DNA of 64,000 bases. Source: Pseudomonas urmiensis (GTDB lineage: Bacteria; Pseudomonadota; Gammaproteobacteria; Pseudomonadales; Pseudomonadaceae). The DNA lies in the NCBI RefSeq assembly GCF_014268815.2, contig NZ_JABWRE020000001.1, positions 3,477,001 to 3,541,000 of the forward strand. The letters are read 5' to 3'. Shown piece by piece: positions 24,804 to 33,796 of the stretch. Position 1 is the stretch's first letter. The number at the start of each line of letters is the position of its first letter. The notes under the pieces are model-generated. The model searched no databases and was not told the DNA's origin. It saw nothing but the letters and a program-made list of their open reading frames with translations. The translations under genes and the position numbers were made by a program.

Positions 24804-27355
24804 CAGACAGCCTCCTCGACAGTGGGGATCAGGTGCAGCGCGCTAGCAGGTCGGCGTTGTTCGCGTTCGCGGACGAAGTGCACGTCCGGGTCGGCGCGCC
24901 GGTCATTGACGAAGGTACGGAAGCGCTTGAGTTTCTCGGGATCGTTCAGGGCGTTGGCCCACTCGCACTCATACTGGTCGACCACATGCTGCATCTGCGC
25001 TTCGAGCTCGGCGCCCAGTTGCAGGCTGTCGTCGAGGATCACCGCCTTGAGGTAATCCAGGCCGCCCTCCAGGCTCTCGCGCCAGACCGAGGTGCGCTGC
25101 AGCTTGTCGGCGGTGCGGATGTAGAACATCAGCACGCGGTCGATGGTGCGGATCAGCGCGTCGTCGTCCAGGTCGGTGGCGAACAGTTCGGCGTGGCGCG
25201 GGCGCATGCCGCCGTTGCCGCACACATAGAGGTTCCAGCCCTTGTCGGTGGCGATCACGCCAATGTCCTTGCTCTGCGCTTCGGCGCATTCGCGGGTGCA
25301 GCCAGACACCGCGAACTTGAGCTTGTGCGGCGAACGCAGGCCTTTGTAGCGATCTTCCAGGCGCAGGGCCATGCCGACGCTGTCCTGTACGCCGTAGCGG
25401 CACCAGGTGCTGCCGACGCAGGATTTCACCGTGCGGGTCGACTTGCCGTAGGCATGCCCGGTTTCGAAGCCGGCCTCGATCAGCTCGCCCCAGATCAGCG
25501 GCAGCTCGTGCAACTGGGCGCCGAACAGGTCGATGCGCTGGCCGCCGGTGATCTTGGTGTAGAGGTCGTATTTTTTCGCCACCTGACCAATCACGATCAG
25601 TTTGTCCGGGGTGATCTCGCCACCTGGGATGCGCGGCACCACCGAGTAGGTGCCGTTTTTCTGCATGTTGGCCATGAAGGTGTCGTTGGTGTCCTGCAGC
25701 GGTACCAGGGCCGGGTCCATGATCGGCTGGTTCCAGCATGAGGCGAGGATCGAACCCACCGCTGGCTTGCAGATGTCGCAACCGACATGACCCTTGCCGT
25801 GGCGTTCGAGCAGCTCATTGAACGTGCGGATGCCCTCGACCCGAACCAGGCCATAGAGCTCCTGGCGGGTGTAGGCAAAGTGCTCGCAAAGGCTCTTGTC
25901 GACAGTAACGCCGCGGGCGCTGAGTTCGTGTTCGAACACCTGCTTGAGCAATGCCGCGCAGCCGCCGCAGCCGCTGGCGGCCTTGGTGCAACTCTTGACT
26001 GCGGCAAGGTCCGCGCAGCCGCTGTCGATGGCGGCGCAGACCGCGCCTTTGCTGACGTTGTGGCACGAGCAGATGGTCGCGCTGTCGGGCAGCGCATCGG
26101 CGCCCAAGGCGGGTGCGCCAGCGCCTTGCGGCAGGATCAGCGCGGCCGGGTCGGCGGGTAGGGCGATGCCGTTCTGGCAGTACTGCAGCAGGGTGTCGTA
26201 GTAGCTGTTGTCGCCGACCAGTACCGCACCGAGCACATGCTTGCCGCTGGCATCGACCACCAGGCGGCGGTAGGCCGCATTGGCTTCGTCGATGAAGCGA
26301 TAGCTGCGCGAGCCGGGCGTGGCACCGTGGGCATCGCCGATCGAGCCGACATCGACGCCGAGCAACTTGAGCTTGGTCGACATGTCGGCGCCGGTGAACG
26401 GGCTGCTGGCCTCCCCGAGTAACCGCGCAGCCAGGTTGCGCGCCATGCTGTAGCCCGGCGCGACCAGGCCGAACACGCTGCCATTCCACGAGGCGCACTC
26501 ACCGATGGCGAAGATCTGCGAGTCGCTGGTGCGGCAGTCGTTGTCGATCACCACCCCACCGCGCGGGGCGATGTCCAGGCCGCAGCTGCGGCCCAGGGCA
26601 TCTTGCGGGCGAATACCGGCGGAGAACACGATCAGGTCAGTTTCGAGGAACTCGCCACCGTCGAAATTCATCCGGTAGCGGTAGGCTTCGCCGGCACTGA
26701 TCGACTGGGTGGCACGCGATAGGTGCACGCCAACGCCGAGGGCTTCGATCTGCGCCTTGAGCGCCGCGCCGCCCTCGCCGTCCAGTTGCACCGGCATCAG
26801 GCGCGGGGCGAACTCCACCACGTGCGCTTCCAAGCCAAGAGATTTCAGCGCGTTGGCCGCTTCCAGGCCGAGCAAGCCGCCACCGACCACCACCCCGCGA
26901 CGGGCGTCAGCGGCTGCAGCACGGATAGCGTCGAGGTCATCCAAAGTGCGATAGACCAGGCGCGCAGTGCCGCTGGAGCCCTCGATGGGTGGCACGAACG
27001 GGTAGGAACCGGTAGCCAGGATCAGTTGGTCATAACCATAACGGCCCTCGGCGGTGACCACCTCGCAGCGCTCGCGGTCGATGTCCACCACCGCTTCGCC
27101 CAGGTGCAGGTGCACCCCGTGGCCTGTGTAGAAATCGCTGGGGCACATGGCCAAGGTTTCAGCATCGCTGCCGGCGAAGTACTCCGACAGATGCACCCGG
27201 TCGTAGGCGCGCTGGCGCTCTTCGCCGAACACCCGCACCTCGAAACGGGCCAAGGCGCCACGCTCGACCAGTTGCTCGACGCAGTGGTGACCGACCATGC
27301 CGTTGCCGACGATGACCAGTCGCTGTAGATGTTCGCCGCTCGCTGTTGCCTTCAT
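24803..27355 (-). CDS. nirB: nitrite reductase (NADH) large subunit NirB
   Basis: NirB is the catalytic subunit, taking electrons from NAD(P)H through FAD and iron-sulfur centres to siroheme. Domains in order: FAD/NAD-binding (about 8-300; VIVGNGMVGHHCVEQL, VVVGGGLLGLEAANAL), two BFD-like [2Fe-2S] modules (about 425-520; CSCHNV, SGCGGC), and the nitrite/sulfite reductase half-domains (about 560-770). Siroheme/[4Fe-4S] ligands are visible as CX5C (CVGSTWC) and CX3C (CTREC). The 850-residue length is normal. A GAGGAT ribosome site precedes the start. The leader contains an antitermination switch (see regulatory entries). Confidence 0.96.
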   Translation of the reverse strand: MKATASGEHLQRLVIVGNGMVGHHCVEQLVERGALARFEVRVFGEERQRAYDRVHLSEYFAGSDAETLAMCPSDFYTGHGVHLHLGEAVVDIDRERCEVVTAEGRYGYDQLILATGSYPFVPPIEGSSGTARLVYRTLDDLDAIRAAAADARRGVVVGGGLLGLEAANALKSLGLEAHVVEFAPRLMPVQLDGEGGAALKAQIEALGVGVHLSRATQSISAGEAYRYRMNFDGGEFLETDLIVFSAGIRPQDALGRSCGLDIAPRGGVVIDNDCRTSDSQIFAIGECASWNGSVFGLVAPGYSMARNLAARLLGEASSPFTGADMSTKLKLLGVDVGSIGDAHGATPGSRSYRFIDEANAAYRRLVVDASGKHVLGAVLVGDNSYYDTLLQYCQNGIALPADPAALILPQGAGAPALGADALPDSATICSCHNVSKGAVCAAIDSGCADLAAVKSCTKAASGCGGCAALLKQVFEHELSARGVTVDKSLCEHFAYTRQELYGLVRVEGIRTFNELLERHGKGHVGCDICKPAVGSILASCWNQPIMDPALVPLQDTNDTFMANMQKNGTYSVVPRIPGGEITPDKLIVIGQVAKKYDLYTKITGGQRIDLFGAQLHELPLIWGELIEAGFETGHAYGKSTRTVKSCVGSTWCRYGVQDSVGMALRLEDRYKGLRSPHKLKFAVSGCTRECAEAQSKDIGVIATDKGWNLYVCGNGGMRPRHAELFATDLDDDALIRTIDRVLMFYIRTADKLQRTSVWRESLEGGLDYLKAVILDDSLQLGAELEAQMQHVVDQYECEWANALNDPEKLKRFRTFVNDRRADPDVHFVREREQRRPASALHLIPTVEEAV

Positions 27356-27400
27356 AGCCGATCCTCGATCACGGTTGGCGGGGTTGGCCGCCGTAAAGAC

Positions 27401-27432
27401 AAAAAAAACGCCTGGAGCCGAAGCTCCAGGCG
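27401..27432 (-). terminator. intrinsic terminator in the nirBD leader
   Basis: On the minus strand CGCCTGGAGC-TTCG-GCTCCAGGCG is a perfect 10-bp stem with a stable tetraloop, followed by eight U. It lies between the sigma-54 promoter and the nirB start, so it should stop transcription unless antitermination occurs. Confidence 0.88.
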
Positions 27433-27483
27433 CCTTTGCCTGTTCTCATCAGTGTGAGGCCCCTGAGTGATCGCCGTTGATCA
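27427..27483 (-). promoter_or_regulatory. ANTAR-type (NasT) antiterminator hairpins in the nirBD leader
   Basis: Two hexaloop hairpins lie 5' of the terminator on the minus strand. P1 is TGATC-AACGGC-GATCA (27468-27483) and P2 is CAGGC-AAAGGC-GCCTG (27427-27442). Both loops have A at position 1 and G at position 4, the pattern known for ANTAR-domain binding RNAs. P2 shares bases with the 5' arm of the terminator, so the two are mutually exclusive. The binding protein, presumably NasT, is not in the window. Confidence 0.75.
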
Positions 27484-27507
27484 GCGGGGCGTGTTGTACA
27501 AGAGTAA

Positions 27508-27525
27508 AAGCAGGGAGTGTGCCAA
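27508..27525 (-). promoter_or_regulatory. sigma-54 promoter of nirBD
   Basis: On the minus strand TTGGCACACTCCCTGCTT matches the -24/-12 consensus, with invariant GG and GC separated by exactly 10 bases. NtrC control under nitrogen limitation is inferred from the family. Confidence 0.8.
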
Positions 27526-27573
27526 TTTGATGTGCTGACTGTGCAGGGAGCATTCTTCTTGCGTTGCCAGTAC

Positions 27574-27675
27574 TGGCCTCTTCGCGGCAAGCCCGCTCCC
27601 ACATGGCCCTGCAAGCCGCAGCCCCTGTAATCGACCCGGCCCCTGTGGGAGCGGGCTCGCCCGCGAAGAGGCCGG
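27574..27675. repeat. REP pair between nasA and the nirBD promoter
   Basis: CTGGCCTCTTCGCGG and its near-complement CCGCGAAGAGGCCGG bracket about 70 bases that carry AAGCCCGCTCCCACA and TGTGGGAGCGGGCTCG. It may insulate nirBD from nasA transcription. Confidence 0.85.
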
Positions 27676-27741
27676 TACGGGCAACCTCTATCTGCGAAAA
27701 ATCGCACAGCCAAAGTGCATCACTCCCCATCATGGGGCATG

Positions 27742-30700
27742 TCAGTACACATCGCGGCGGTAGCGCTTGTCCTTGCTCAACGCCTCGACATAGGCAGCCG
27801 CCGCCTCGGCGCTCATGTCGCCCTGCTCGGCCACGATCTGGCGCAACGCCGCATCGACATCCTTGGCCATGTGCAGGGCATCGCCACAGACATAGAAATA
27901 GGCCCCCTGCTGTAGCCAACGCCAGAGCTCGGCGCCTTGCTCGCGCATGCGCTGTTGAACGTAGATCTTCTCTGCCTGATCACGGGAAAACGCCGTATCC
28001 AAGCGCAAGTGGCCGCTGGCTTGCCAAGCCAGCAGCTCGTCGCGGTAATAGAAGTCGCAGGCCTGGTGCTGTTCACCGAAGAACAACCAGTTACCGCCGC
28101 TCGCGCCCCTGGCCTGGCGCTCTTGCAGAAAAGCCCGGAACGGCGCAATACCGGTGCCCGGACCGACCATGATGATCGGCACCGCGTCATCCTCGGGCAG
28201 GCGAAAATGCCTGGAGACCTGGGGGAAGATCGCCACCTTGAGCGCTTCGGCGCGATCGGCAAGAAACGCCGAGCACACACCCTTGCGCTGCCCATAGCGC
28301 ACCGTCGACACGGTCAGGTGAACCTGCTCAGGGTGGGCCCTGGGGCTTGAGCTGATCGAATACAGGCGCGGTTGCAATGGCTTGAGCAGCTCAAGCCAGG
28401 TGGCCAACGGCAGTTGCTGGGGAAACTCGCGCAGCACATCGACCAACTGCCGCCCCCACAACCAGTCCTTGAGCTCGGCGCTGTGTTCAGGCTGTAGCAA
28501 ACGATGCAAATCAGCGGCGGTTTCACTGAACACGTGTAGCTGCTGGGAGGTGACCCGAGCGATCTCCAGATGCTGCTGCAGAGCGCTCGCCAATGACATG
28601 GCGGGGTGCCCCTGCAACTCGACCGTGGTGCTGGCGTCGAGCTTGATCAAGGCCAGCAGTTCTTCGACCAACTGCGGACAATTGCGCGGCCACACGCCAA
28701 GGGCGTCTCCGGCCTGATAGGTAAAGCCGCTGCCAGCCAGGTCGAACACCAGCTGCCGAGTTTCCTTGCTCGCACCGGGGCCATTGAGCAGGCGGTTCTC
28801 CAGCAACTGTGCCGACCAAGGCTGGCGCTTGCCATAGGCGGCCAGTGGCTCAGGCTCGATGGCCGCTGGCAGCAGCGCGGTACTGCCCAGCTCGGCCAAC
28901 AGCGCGTCGAGCCAAGCGGCAAAGGCCTGGTCGAAATCCGGTTCGCAATCGACCCGCGCCAGCAGCCGGCGCGCACCCAGTTGCGCCAGGCGCTCATCGA
29001 GCTTGCGCCCGAAGCCACAGAATTGGCCATAGCTCGAATCGCCCAGGGCCAGCACCGCGTAGGGCAGTTCAGCGCAATCAATGGCCTGCTCGCCCTGCAA
29101 GGCTTGCCAGAACGCCGCGCCGCTATCGGGCGCCTCGCCATCGCCAAAGGTGCTGGCGATCAACAGCACACTGGCGGCGCCTTGCAGTTGGCTGGGCGTG
29201 ACCGCTTCCATGCAACTGAGCTCCACGGCAAGCCCGGCGGCACGCAAGCGCTGCGCGCAACGATCGGCCAGGGCCTCGCCGTTACCCGTCTGCGACGCCC
29301 ACAGCACCCGGTGCGGGGCGGTTTCGGGCAAGGCGCTCGGCAGCGTCTGGGGCTGGACGAACAGCCCGGCCAGCAAGCCATCGACAAACAGGCGCCGGGC
29401 CGGCGCCAGCGGTGCCGTGGCGGGCAGGCTTGGCACTCCTTGCGGCCGCGCTTGGCCCAGGCCGAGCAAAAAACCTTGCAGATAATGGCGCTCATCCTCG
29501 GCCAAGGCCGGCGCTGGCAGGTTGTCCAGGCCGAGCAGACGGTTGAGGGTGGTTAGCGGCATGCTGGCAGGCTCCGAAGGGGCGGCAGTGGTCAAGTCCA
29601 CGGCATCGATGCGTGCACCGCTGACCCGTTCGAGGGCCACGGCGCAGTGCTTGTAGGCCGGTTGCAGTGAGGTCGGGTCGAGCGCATCAGAGGTCACGGC
29701 ATTGATCGCCAATTGCTCGCCGTACAGGTCGTTCCAGTGAAACGGCGCAAAGCAAGCGCCGACCATGACCCGGTCAGTGACGCGCGCAGGCAACAGCGCC
29801 TGGCCACGGCGCGAGCGGATCGCAACTTGATCGTGCTCGGCGATCCCCAGGCGCCGGGCGTCCTCGGGGTTGATCTCGACGAAGGGACCCGGCTCGAGTT
29901 TGTTCAGGCTCGCGACCTTGCCGGTCTTGGTCAGGGTGTGCCACTGATGCTGTACACGGCCGGTGTTGAGCACGAAGGGGTAGTCATCGTCCGGTAGCTC
30001 GGCGGCCGGCAACCACGGCCGGGCAAAGAAACGCGCCTTGCCGCTGGCGGTGGGGAATGCCAGCGCCGGTTGCAGACCCTGCGCGTCGCGCAGCAACTGC
30101 TGGCTGCTGCCGTCATTGAGGTAGCGCAGCGGGCTGCGGTGGTCTTCGCGACCGGGTGCGCTGGGCCATTGCCGTGGGCGCTGGCGCAGGTCGGCATAAC
30201 CGATACCGCGCAGGTCATACCCCGTGGCGGGGTTGTAGAAGCGGCGGATCTCGTCGTACACCGCCTCGGCATCGGCGTAATCGAATGCGTCCGCGTAGCC
30301 CATGGCGCCGGCGATGCGGGCGATGATCCGCCAGTCTTCCTGGCTTTCACCTGGGGCGTCGACGGCGCGCGGCATCAGGGTCAGGTTGCGCTCGCTGTTG
30401 ATCATCACCCCCTCGCCTTCGGCCCACAGCGCCGCAGGCAGGAGAATGTCGGCGTAGCGGTTGGTCTCGGTATCGAGAAAAGCATCCTGGCTGATCACCA
30501 ACTGCGCCTGGCCTAGGCCGTCGATCACCTGCTGGCGGTTGGCGACGCTGGCCACCGGGTTGCTGCAGATGATCCAACAGGCCTTCACCTCGCCCGCCTT
30601 CATCTGCTCGAACAGCGCCACCGTGCCTTCGCCATCTTCACTGCGCAGGCTGCCAGCGGGCAGTTGCCACTGCGCCTCGACAAACGCCCGGTCTGCGGCC

Positions 30701-31770
30701 ACTAACGCCGAGCGCTGGCCCGGCAGGCCCGGGCCCATGTAGCCCATCTCGCGCCCGCCCATGGCATTGGGCTGACCGGTCAACGACATCGGCCCGCTAC
30801 CGGGGCGGCAGATGGCGCCCGTTGCCAGGTGCAGGTTGCACAGTGCATTGCTGTGCCAAGTGCCATGGATGCTCTGGTTCAGGCCCATGGTCCAGCAGCT
30901 CATCCAGTTGTTGGCGCTGCCAATCAACTGTGCGGCCTGGCGGATGTCAGCCTCGGACAACCCGGTCAGGGCCGCCACGCGCTCGGGTTGATAGTCCTCA
31001 AGAAAGCTCGGCAGATCGCTCCAGCCTTCGGTGTGGCGAGCGATGAACTCGGCATCGGTGTGGCCGTTCTGGTGCAACAGGTACAGCAGGCCATTGAGCA
31101 GCGCCAGGTCGCTGCCGGGGCGCAGTTGCAGGAACAGTTCGGCCTTGTCGGCCGTGGCACTGCGCCGCGGGTCGACGACGATCAGCTTGGCCCCGGCCTT
31201 GAGCCGGTCGAGCAGGCGCAGGAACAGGATCGGGTGACAATCGGCCATGTTCGCGCCGATCACCAGAAACACGTCCGCCTGCTCGAAATCCTCATAGCTG
31301 CCGGGCGGCCCGTCGGCGCCCAACGATTGTTTATAGCCGCTGGCGGCACTGGCCATGCACAGGCGCGAGTTGGACTCGATATGGCGGGTGCGGATAAAGC
31401 CCTTGGCCAGTTTGTTGCCCAGGTATTGCGCCTCCAGCGACATCTGCCCGGAGACATACAGCGCCACGGCATCCGGGCCATGCTCGTCGATGATTGCGCG
31501 CAGGCGCGCGGCGGCCTGCTCGATCGCCGCGTCCAAGCTGCTGCGCACCGGCTGCTGGGCGCGCTGCTGACGGACGTAGGCATTGGCCATGCGCCCAGCG
31601 GCGGTTAGCGGCAGGTGCGCGGTCAGGCCTTTGGTGCACAGGCGACCAAAGTTGGCGGGGTGCTGTTTATCGCCCGCGATCTTCTGCACCTGGCCATTTT
31701 CCACCGACATGACGATGCCGCACCCTACCCCGCAATAAGGGCAAACGCTGCGCACTTGGCTAGTGGCCAT
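27742..31770 (-). CDS. nasA: assimilatory nitrate reductase fused to a flavoprotein reductase (NasA with CysJ-like domain)
   Basis: The 1342-residue product joins an assimilatory nitrate reductase to its own electron-donor module. Residues 1-60 hold the [4Fe-4S] ligands (CPYCGVGC, then GRLCTKG); about 60-560 is the molybdopterin oxidoreductase core and about 585-705 the dinucleotide-binding domain. From about 825 a flavodoxin-like domain (WASQTGNGEALADRC, STFGDGEAPDSG) and a CysJ-type FAD/NADPH domain (LYSISSSPRAHP, GPGTGIAPFRAFL) run to the terminal KDKRYRRDVY. NADPH-to-nitrate transfer in one chain is inferred. It has its own sigma-54 promoter and leader switch. Confidence 0.94.
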   Translation of the reverse strand: MATSQVRSVCPYCGVGCGIVMSVENGQVQKIAGDKQHPANFGRLCTKGLTAHLPLTAAGRMANAYVRQQRAQQPVRSSLDAAIEQAAARLRAIIDEHGPDAVALYVSGQMSLEAQYLGNKLAKGFIRTRHIESNSRLCMASAASGYKQSLGADGPPGSYEDFEQADVFLVIGANMADCHPILFLRLLDRLKAGAKLIVVDPRRSATADKAELFLQLRPGSDLALLNGLLYLLHQNGHTDAEFIARHTEGWSDLPSFLEDYQPERVAALTGLSEADIRQAAQLIGSANNWMSCWTMGLNQSIHGTWHSNALCNLHLATGAICRPGSGPMSLTGQPNAMGGREMGYMGPGLPGQRSALVAADRAFVEAQWQLPAGSLRSEDGEGTVALFEQMKAGEVKACWIICSNPVASVANRQQVIDGLGQAQLVISQDAFLDTETNRYADILLPAALWAEGEGVMINSERNLTLMPRAVDAPGESQEDWRIIARIAGAMGYADAFDYADAEAVYDEIRRFYNPATGYDLRGIGYADLRQRPRQWPSAPGREDHRSPLRYLNDGSSQQLLRDAQGLQPALAFPTASGKARFFARPWLPAAELPDDDYPFVLNTGRVQHQWHTLTKTGKVASLNKLEPGPFVEINPEDARRLGIAEHDQVAIRSRRGQALLPARVTDRVMVGACFAPFHWNDLYGEQLAINAVTSDALDPTSLQPAYKHCAVALERVSGARIDAVDLTTAAPSEPASMPLTTLNRLLGLDNLPAPALAEDERHYLQGFLLGLGQARPQGVPSLPATAPLAPARRLFVDGLLAGLFVQPQTLPSALPETAPHRVLWASQTGNGEALADRCAQRLRAAGLAVELSCMEAVTPSQLQGAASVLLIASTFGDGEAPDSGAAFWQALQGEQAIDCAELPYAVLALGDSSYGQFCGFGRKLDERLAQLGARRLLARVDCEPDFDQAFAAWLDALLAELGSTALLPAAIEPEPLAAYGKRQPWSAQLLENRLLNGPGASKETRQLVFDLAGSGFTYQAGDALGVWPRNCPQLVEELLALIKLDASTTVELQGHPAMSLASALQQHLEIARVTSQQLHVFSETAADLHRLLQPEHSAELKDWLWGRQLVDVLREFPQQLPLATWLELLKPLQPRLYSISSSPRAHPEQVHLTVSTVRYGQRKGVCSAFLADRAEALKVAIFPQVSRHFRLPEDDAVPIIMVGPGTGIAPFRAFLQERQARGASGGNWLFFGEQHQACDFYYRDELLAWQASGHLRLDTAFSRDQAEKIYVQQRMREQGAELWRWLQQGAYFYVCGDALHMAKDVDAALRQIVAEQGDMSAEAAAAYVEALSKDKRYRRDVY

Positions 31771-31792
31771 CGGGCTTCTCCCGGCAAAAACG

Positions 31793-31846
31793 AAAAAGGC
31801 GCCGGCTGCCCTGGGCTTGCCTAAGCAAGCGGGGCAACACGGCGCC
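31793..31846 (-). terminator. intrinsic terminator in the nasA leader
   Basis: On the minus strand an outer stem CGGCGCC/GGCGCCG encloses a GCCC/GGGC pair and an inner GCTTGC-TTAG-GCAAGC hairpin, followed by UUUUU. The U-run ends 22 bases before the nasA start codon, so this acts inside the leader. Confidence 0.82.
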
Positions 31847-31886
31847 TTTGTCGTGAAAAGAGGTGGGCCATCGGCATTGACGACCC
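31838..31886 (-). promoter_or_regulatory. ANTAR-type (NasT) antiterminator hairpins in the nasA leader
   Basis: P1 on the minus strand is GGGTCGTC-AATGCC-GATGGCCC (31865-31886, two wobble pairs). P2 is CACGAC-AAAGGC-GCCGTG (31838-31855, one A-C mismatch). Both hexaloops have A1 and G4, and the P2 loop is identical to that in the nirBD leader. P2 overlaps the first arm of the terminator. Confidence 0.72.
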
Positions 31887-31901
31887 GGGTACAGGGGATT
31901 G

Positions 31902-31917
31902 AGCAAATCCTGGGCCA
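31902..31917 (-). promoter_or_regulatory. sigma-54 promoter of nasA
   Basis: On the minus strand TGGCCCAGGATTTGCT has the -24 GG and -12 GC with 10 bases between, and the TTTGCT -12 element is near consensus. The transcript would start about 130 bases before the nasA start codon. Confidence 0.78.
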
Positions 31918-31990
31918 GTTGCTGTTTCTCGCAGGCCAACGCTGTCATACCCGCCCTGCACACCTGGATTTGCGGGTTCGCCACGATTCT

Positions 31991-32014
31991 TGTGGGAGCG
32001 GGCGTGCCCACGAC
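31991..32014. repeat. degenerate single REP unit
   Basis: TTGTGGGAGCGGGCGTGCCC is a REP core with changes in the right half. It lies upstream of the nasA promoter and before map. Confidence 0.65.
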
Positions 32015-32136
32015 AGGGCGCAGCCCTGGCAACGGCCTTGCACCGAGTTGGTGACCTGCGCACCAACCGGTAGCACCGGCAACCAGCCTGGGGATATGCT
32101 GTAAACGCCTATTCAACCGAGATTCGCATAGCCCCA

Positions 32137-32937
32137 ATGTCCCAGGTGATCCTCAAGACCCCCGAGCAACTCGACCTGATGCGCCGCGCCGGCCAGTTGC
32201 TGGCCCAGGTGTTCGCCGACCTCGACGGCTTCATCCGCCCCGGCGTCACCACCCTGCAGATCAACGACCGCGCCGAGGCGTTCATCGTCCAGACCCTGCG
32301 CGCCCGGCCAGCGAGCAAGGGCCAGTACGGTTTCCCCTACTCGCTCAATACCTCGGTCGACCACGTGGTGTGCCATGGCATCCCCAAGGCTGACGAAGTG
32401 CTCAAGGAAGGCTCGATCATCAACGTCGACATCACCCTGGAGCAAGCGGGCTACATTGCCGACTCGTCGAAGATGTACCGCATCGGCGCGATCAGCGAAG
32501 ACGCCCAACGCCTGGTCGACACCACCTATGACGCGCTGTGCAAAGGCATCGAGCAAGTGCGCCCGGGCGCCACCCTGGGCGACATTGGCCATGCCATCCA
32601 GAGCCATGCCGAGGCCGCCGGCTACAGCGTGGTACGCGAATACTGCGGGCACGGCATTGGCCAACAGATGCACGAAGGGCCGGAAGTGCTGCACTACGGC
32701 CAGCGCGGCATGGGCCTGAAACTCAAGCCAGGGATGGTGTTTACCATCGAGCCGATGATCAACCAGGGCGCGCGCGGCACGCGCACGCTCAAAGATGGCT
32801 GGACGGTGATTACCCGCGATGGCGGCTTGTCGGCGCAGTGGGAACATACCGTGGCAGTGACTGCCGAGGGCTTTGAAGTATTGACCTTGCGCGATGAAGA
32901 GCGCGGGCGTTTCGTCTCAGCCAGCCAAATCGCCTAA
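32137..32937 (+). CDS. map: type I methionine aminopeptidase
   Basis: It removes the initiator methionine from nascent proteins. The 266-residue product has the five metal ligands of the family in order: Asp in NVDIT, Asp in ADSSKMY, His in GHGIG, Glu in FTIEPM and Glu in QWEHT, plus the substrate-pocket His in VVCHGIP. Pseudomonas normally has the essential map next to rpsB; this copy has no ribosomal neighbour, so it is probably a paralogue. It is transcribed divergently from nasA. Confidence 0.93.
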   Translation: MSQVILKTPEQLDLMRRAGQLLAQVFADLDGFIRPGVTTLQINDRAEAFIVQTLRARPASKGQYGFPYSLNTSVDHVVCHGIPKADEVLKEGSIINVDITLEQAGYIADSSKMYRIGAISEDAQRLVDTTYDALCKGIEQVRPGATLGDIGHAIQSHAEAAGYSVVREYCGHGIGQQMHEGPEVLHYGQRGMGLKLKPGMVFTIEPMINQGARGTRTLKDGWTVITRDGGLSAQWEHTVAVTAEGFEVLTLRDEERGRFVSASQIA

Positions 32938-32954
32938 GACTCATCGCTTGGCGT

Positions 32955-32981
32955 CGTGGGAGCGGGCTTGCCCCGCGATAA
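32955..32981. repeat. single REP unit after map
   Basis: CGTGGGAGCGGGCTTGCCCC starts 18 bases after the map stop. No inverted partner is present nearby. Confidence 0.8.
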
Positions 32982-33103
32982 GGCCGGCGCAGCCACCCCA
33001 AAAGCCAACTAGCGACATTTGCCCCCACCCCCCTCGCTCTCTACAATCGCCCCCAGCAAGGCCGGCCGCCTTTTCTGTTTCGAGCCGGCCCAGGAGCCCC
33101 CTC

Positions 33104-33796
33104 ATGGAAGAAACCGCGCAGCACTGGCTGCATGCCCTGTCCGCACCCATGGCCGCCCTCAATGGCGCCAGCTACACCGCCGCGCAGTACTTCGAAGGCG
33201 ACGATCAGACTGACCTCGAACGCTGGTGGGGCATCAGCAACCGGGCGCAATTGCTGGACATGCTCGGCATGGCCGATAACGGCCACGCCACCGAGCTGAC
33301 CGAAGCCTACTGGCAATTCCAGCGCCGCCTGCCGAGCGAGTGGCAGGCGCTGCTGGCCAGCCTGCCACTGCGCGAACGCATCAAGCACGAATACGCCGCC
33401 CGCACCTTCCCCGACTGCGGCCCCGGTGGCACCCGCGCGTGGGACTTGGGACGCATGAGTTTTCTCCTGCGGGCCGGGCTCAAGAAGGACTTCATCACGC
33501 TCGATGAAAGCCTCTACCTGCATTACCGCCTGGCCTTGCGCGCCCGCCACTACTACAACCGCTGGGACAGTTACCTGGCCGGCTACCTGATCGGCAAGGC
33601 GCTGTGGAATGCCTCCGACAGCAGCGACGACACCCTGGCCGCCGAACTCGAACGCCAAGGTAGCGAACACTGGAACCGCTGCATCGTGCTCAACCTGCGC
33701 CACGGCGCCAGCGACTTGCTGGCCAGCCTGCCGTGGGACCTGGAGCTGCCCGAACCGCAACGCCCCGCCTCACTGGAAGAGGACTGCTGGTCATGA
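33104..33796 (+). CDS. DUF1266 domain protein
   Basis: The 230-residue product is a soluble protein whose C-terminal two thirds fit DUF1266 (conserved AWDLGRMSFLLRAGL and the WDSYLAGYLIGKALWN stretch, about residues 112-170). E. coli YbeU and YbeR are DUF1266 proteins located beside the J-proteins DjlC/DjlB and HscC. The function is unknown. The frame is open upstream, but ATG at 33104 follows CAGGAG. The stop overlaps the J-protein start by 4 bases. Confidence 0.85.
   Translation: MEETAQHWLHALSAPMAALNGASYTAAQYFEGDDQTDLERWWGISNRAQLLDMLGMADNGHATELTEAYWQFQRRLPSEWQALLASLPLRERIKHEYAARTFPDCGPGGTRAWDLGRMSFLLRAGLKKDFITLDESLYLHYRLALRARHYYNRWDSYLAGYLIGKALWNASDSSDDTLAAELERQGSEHWNRCIVLNLRHGASDLLASLPWDLELPEPQRPASLEEDCWS

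Noticed and set aside
27573..27690. CRISPR-like repeat array
   Set aside because: Only paired inverted REP units are present, with no regular spacers; no cas genes are in the window.
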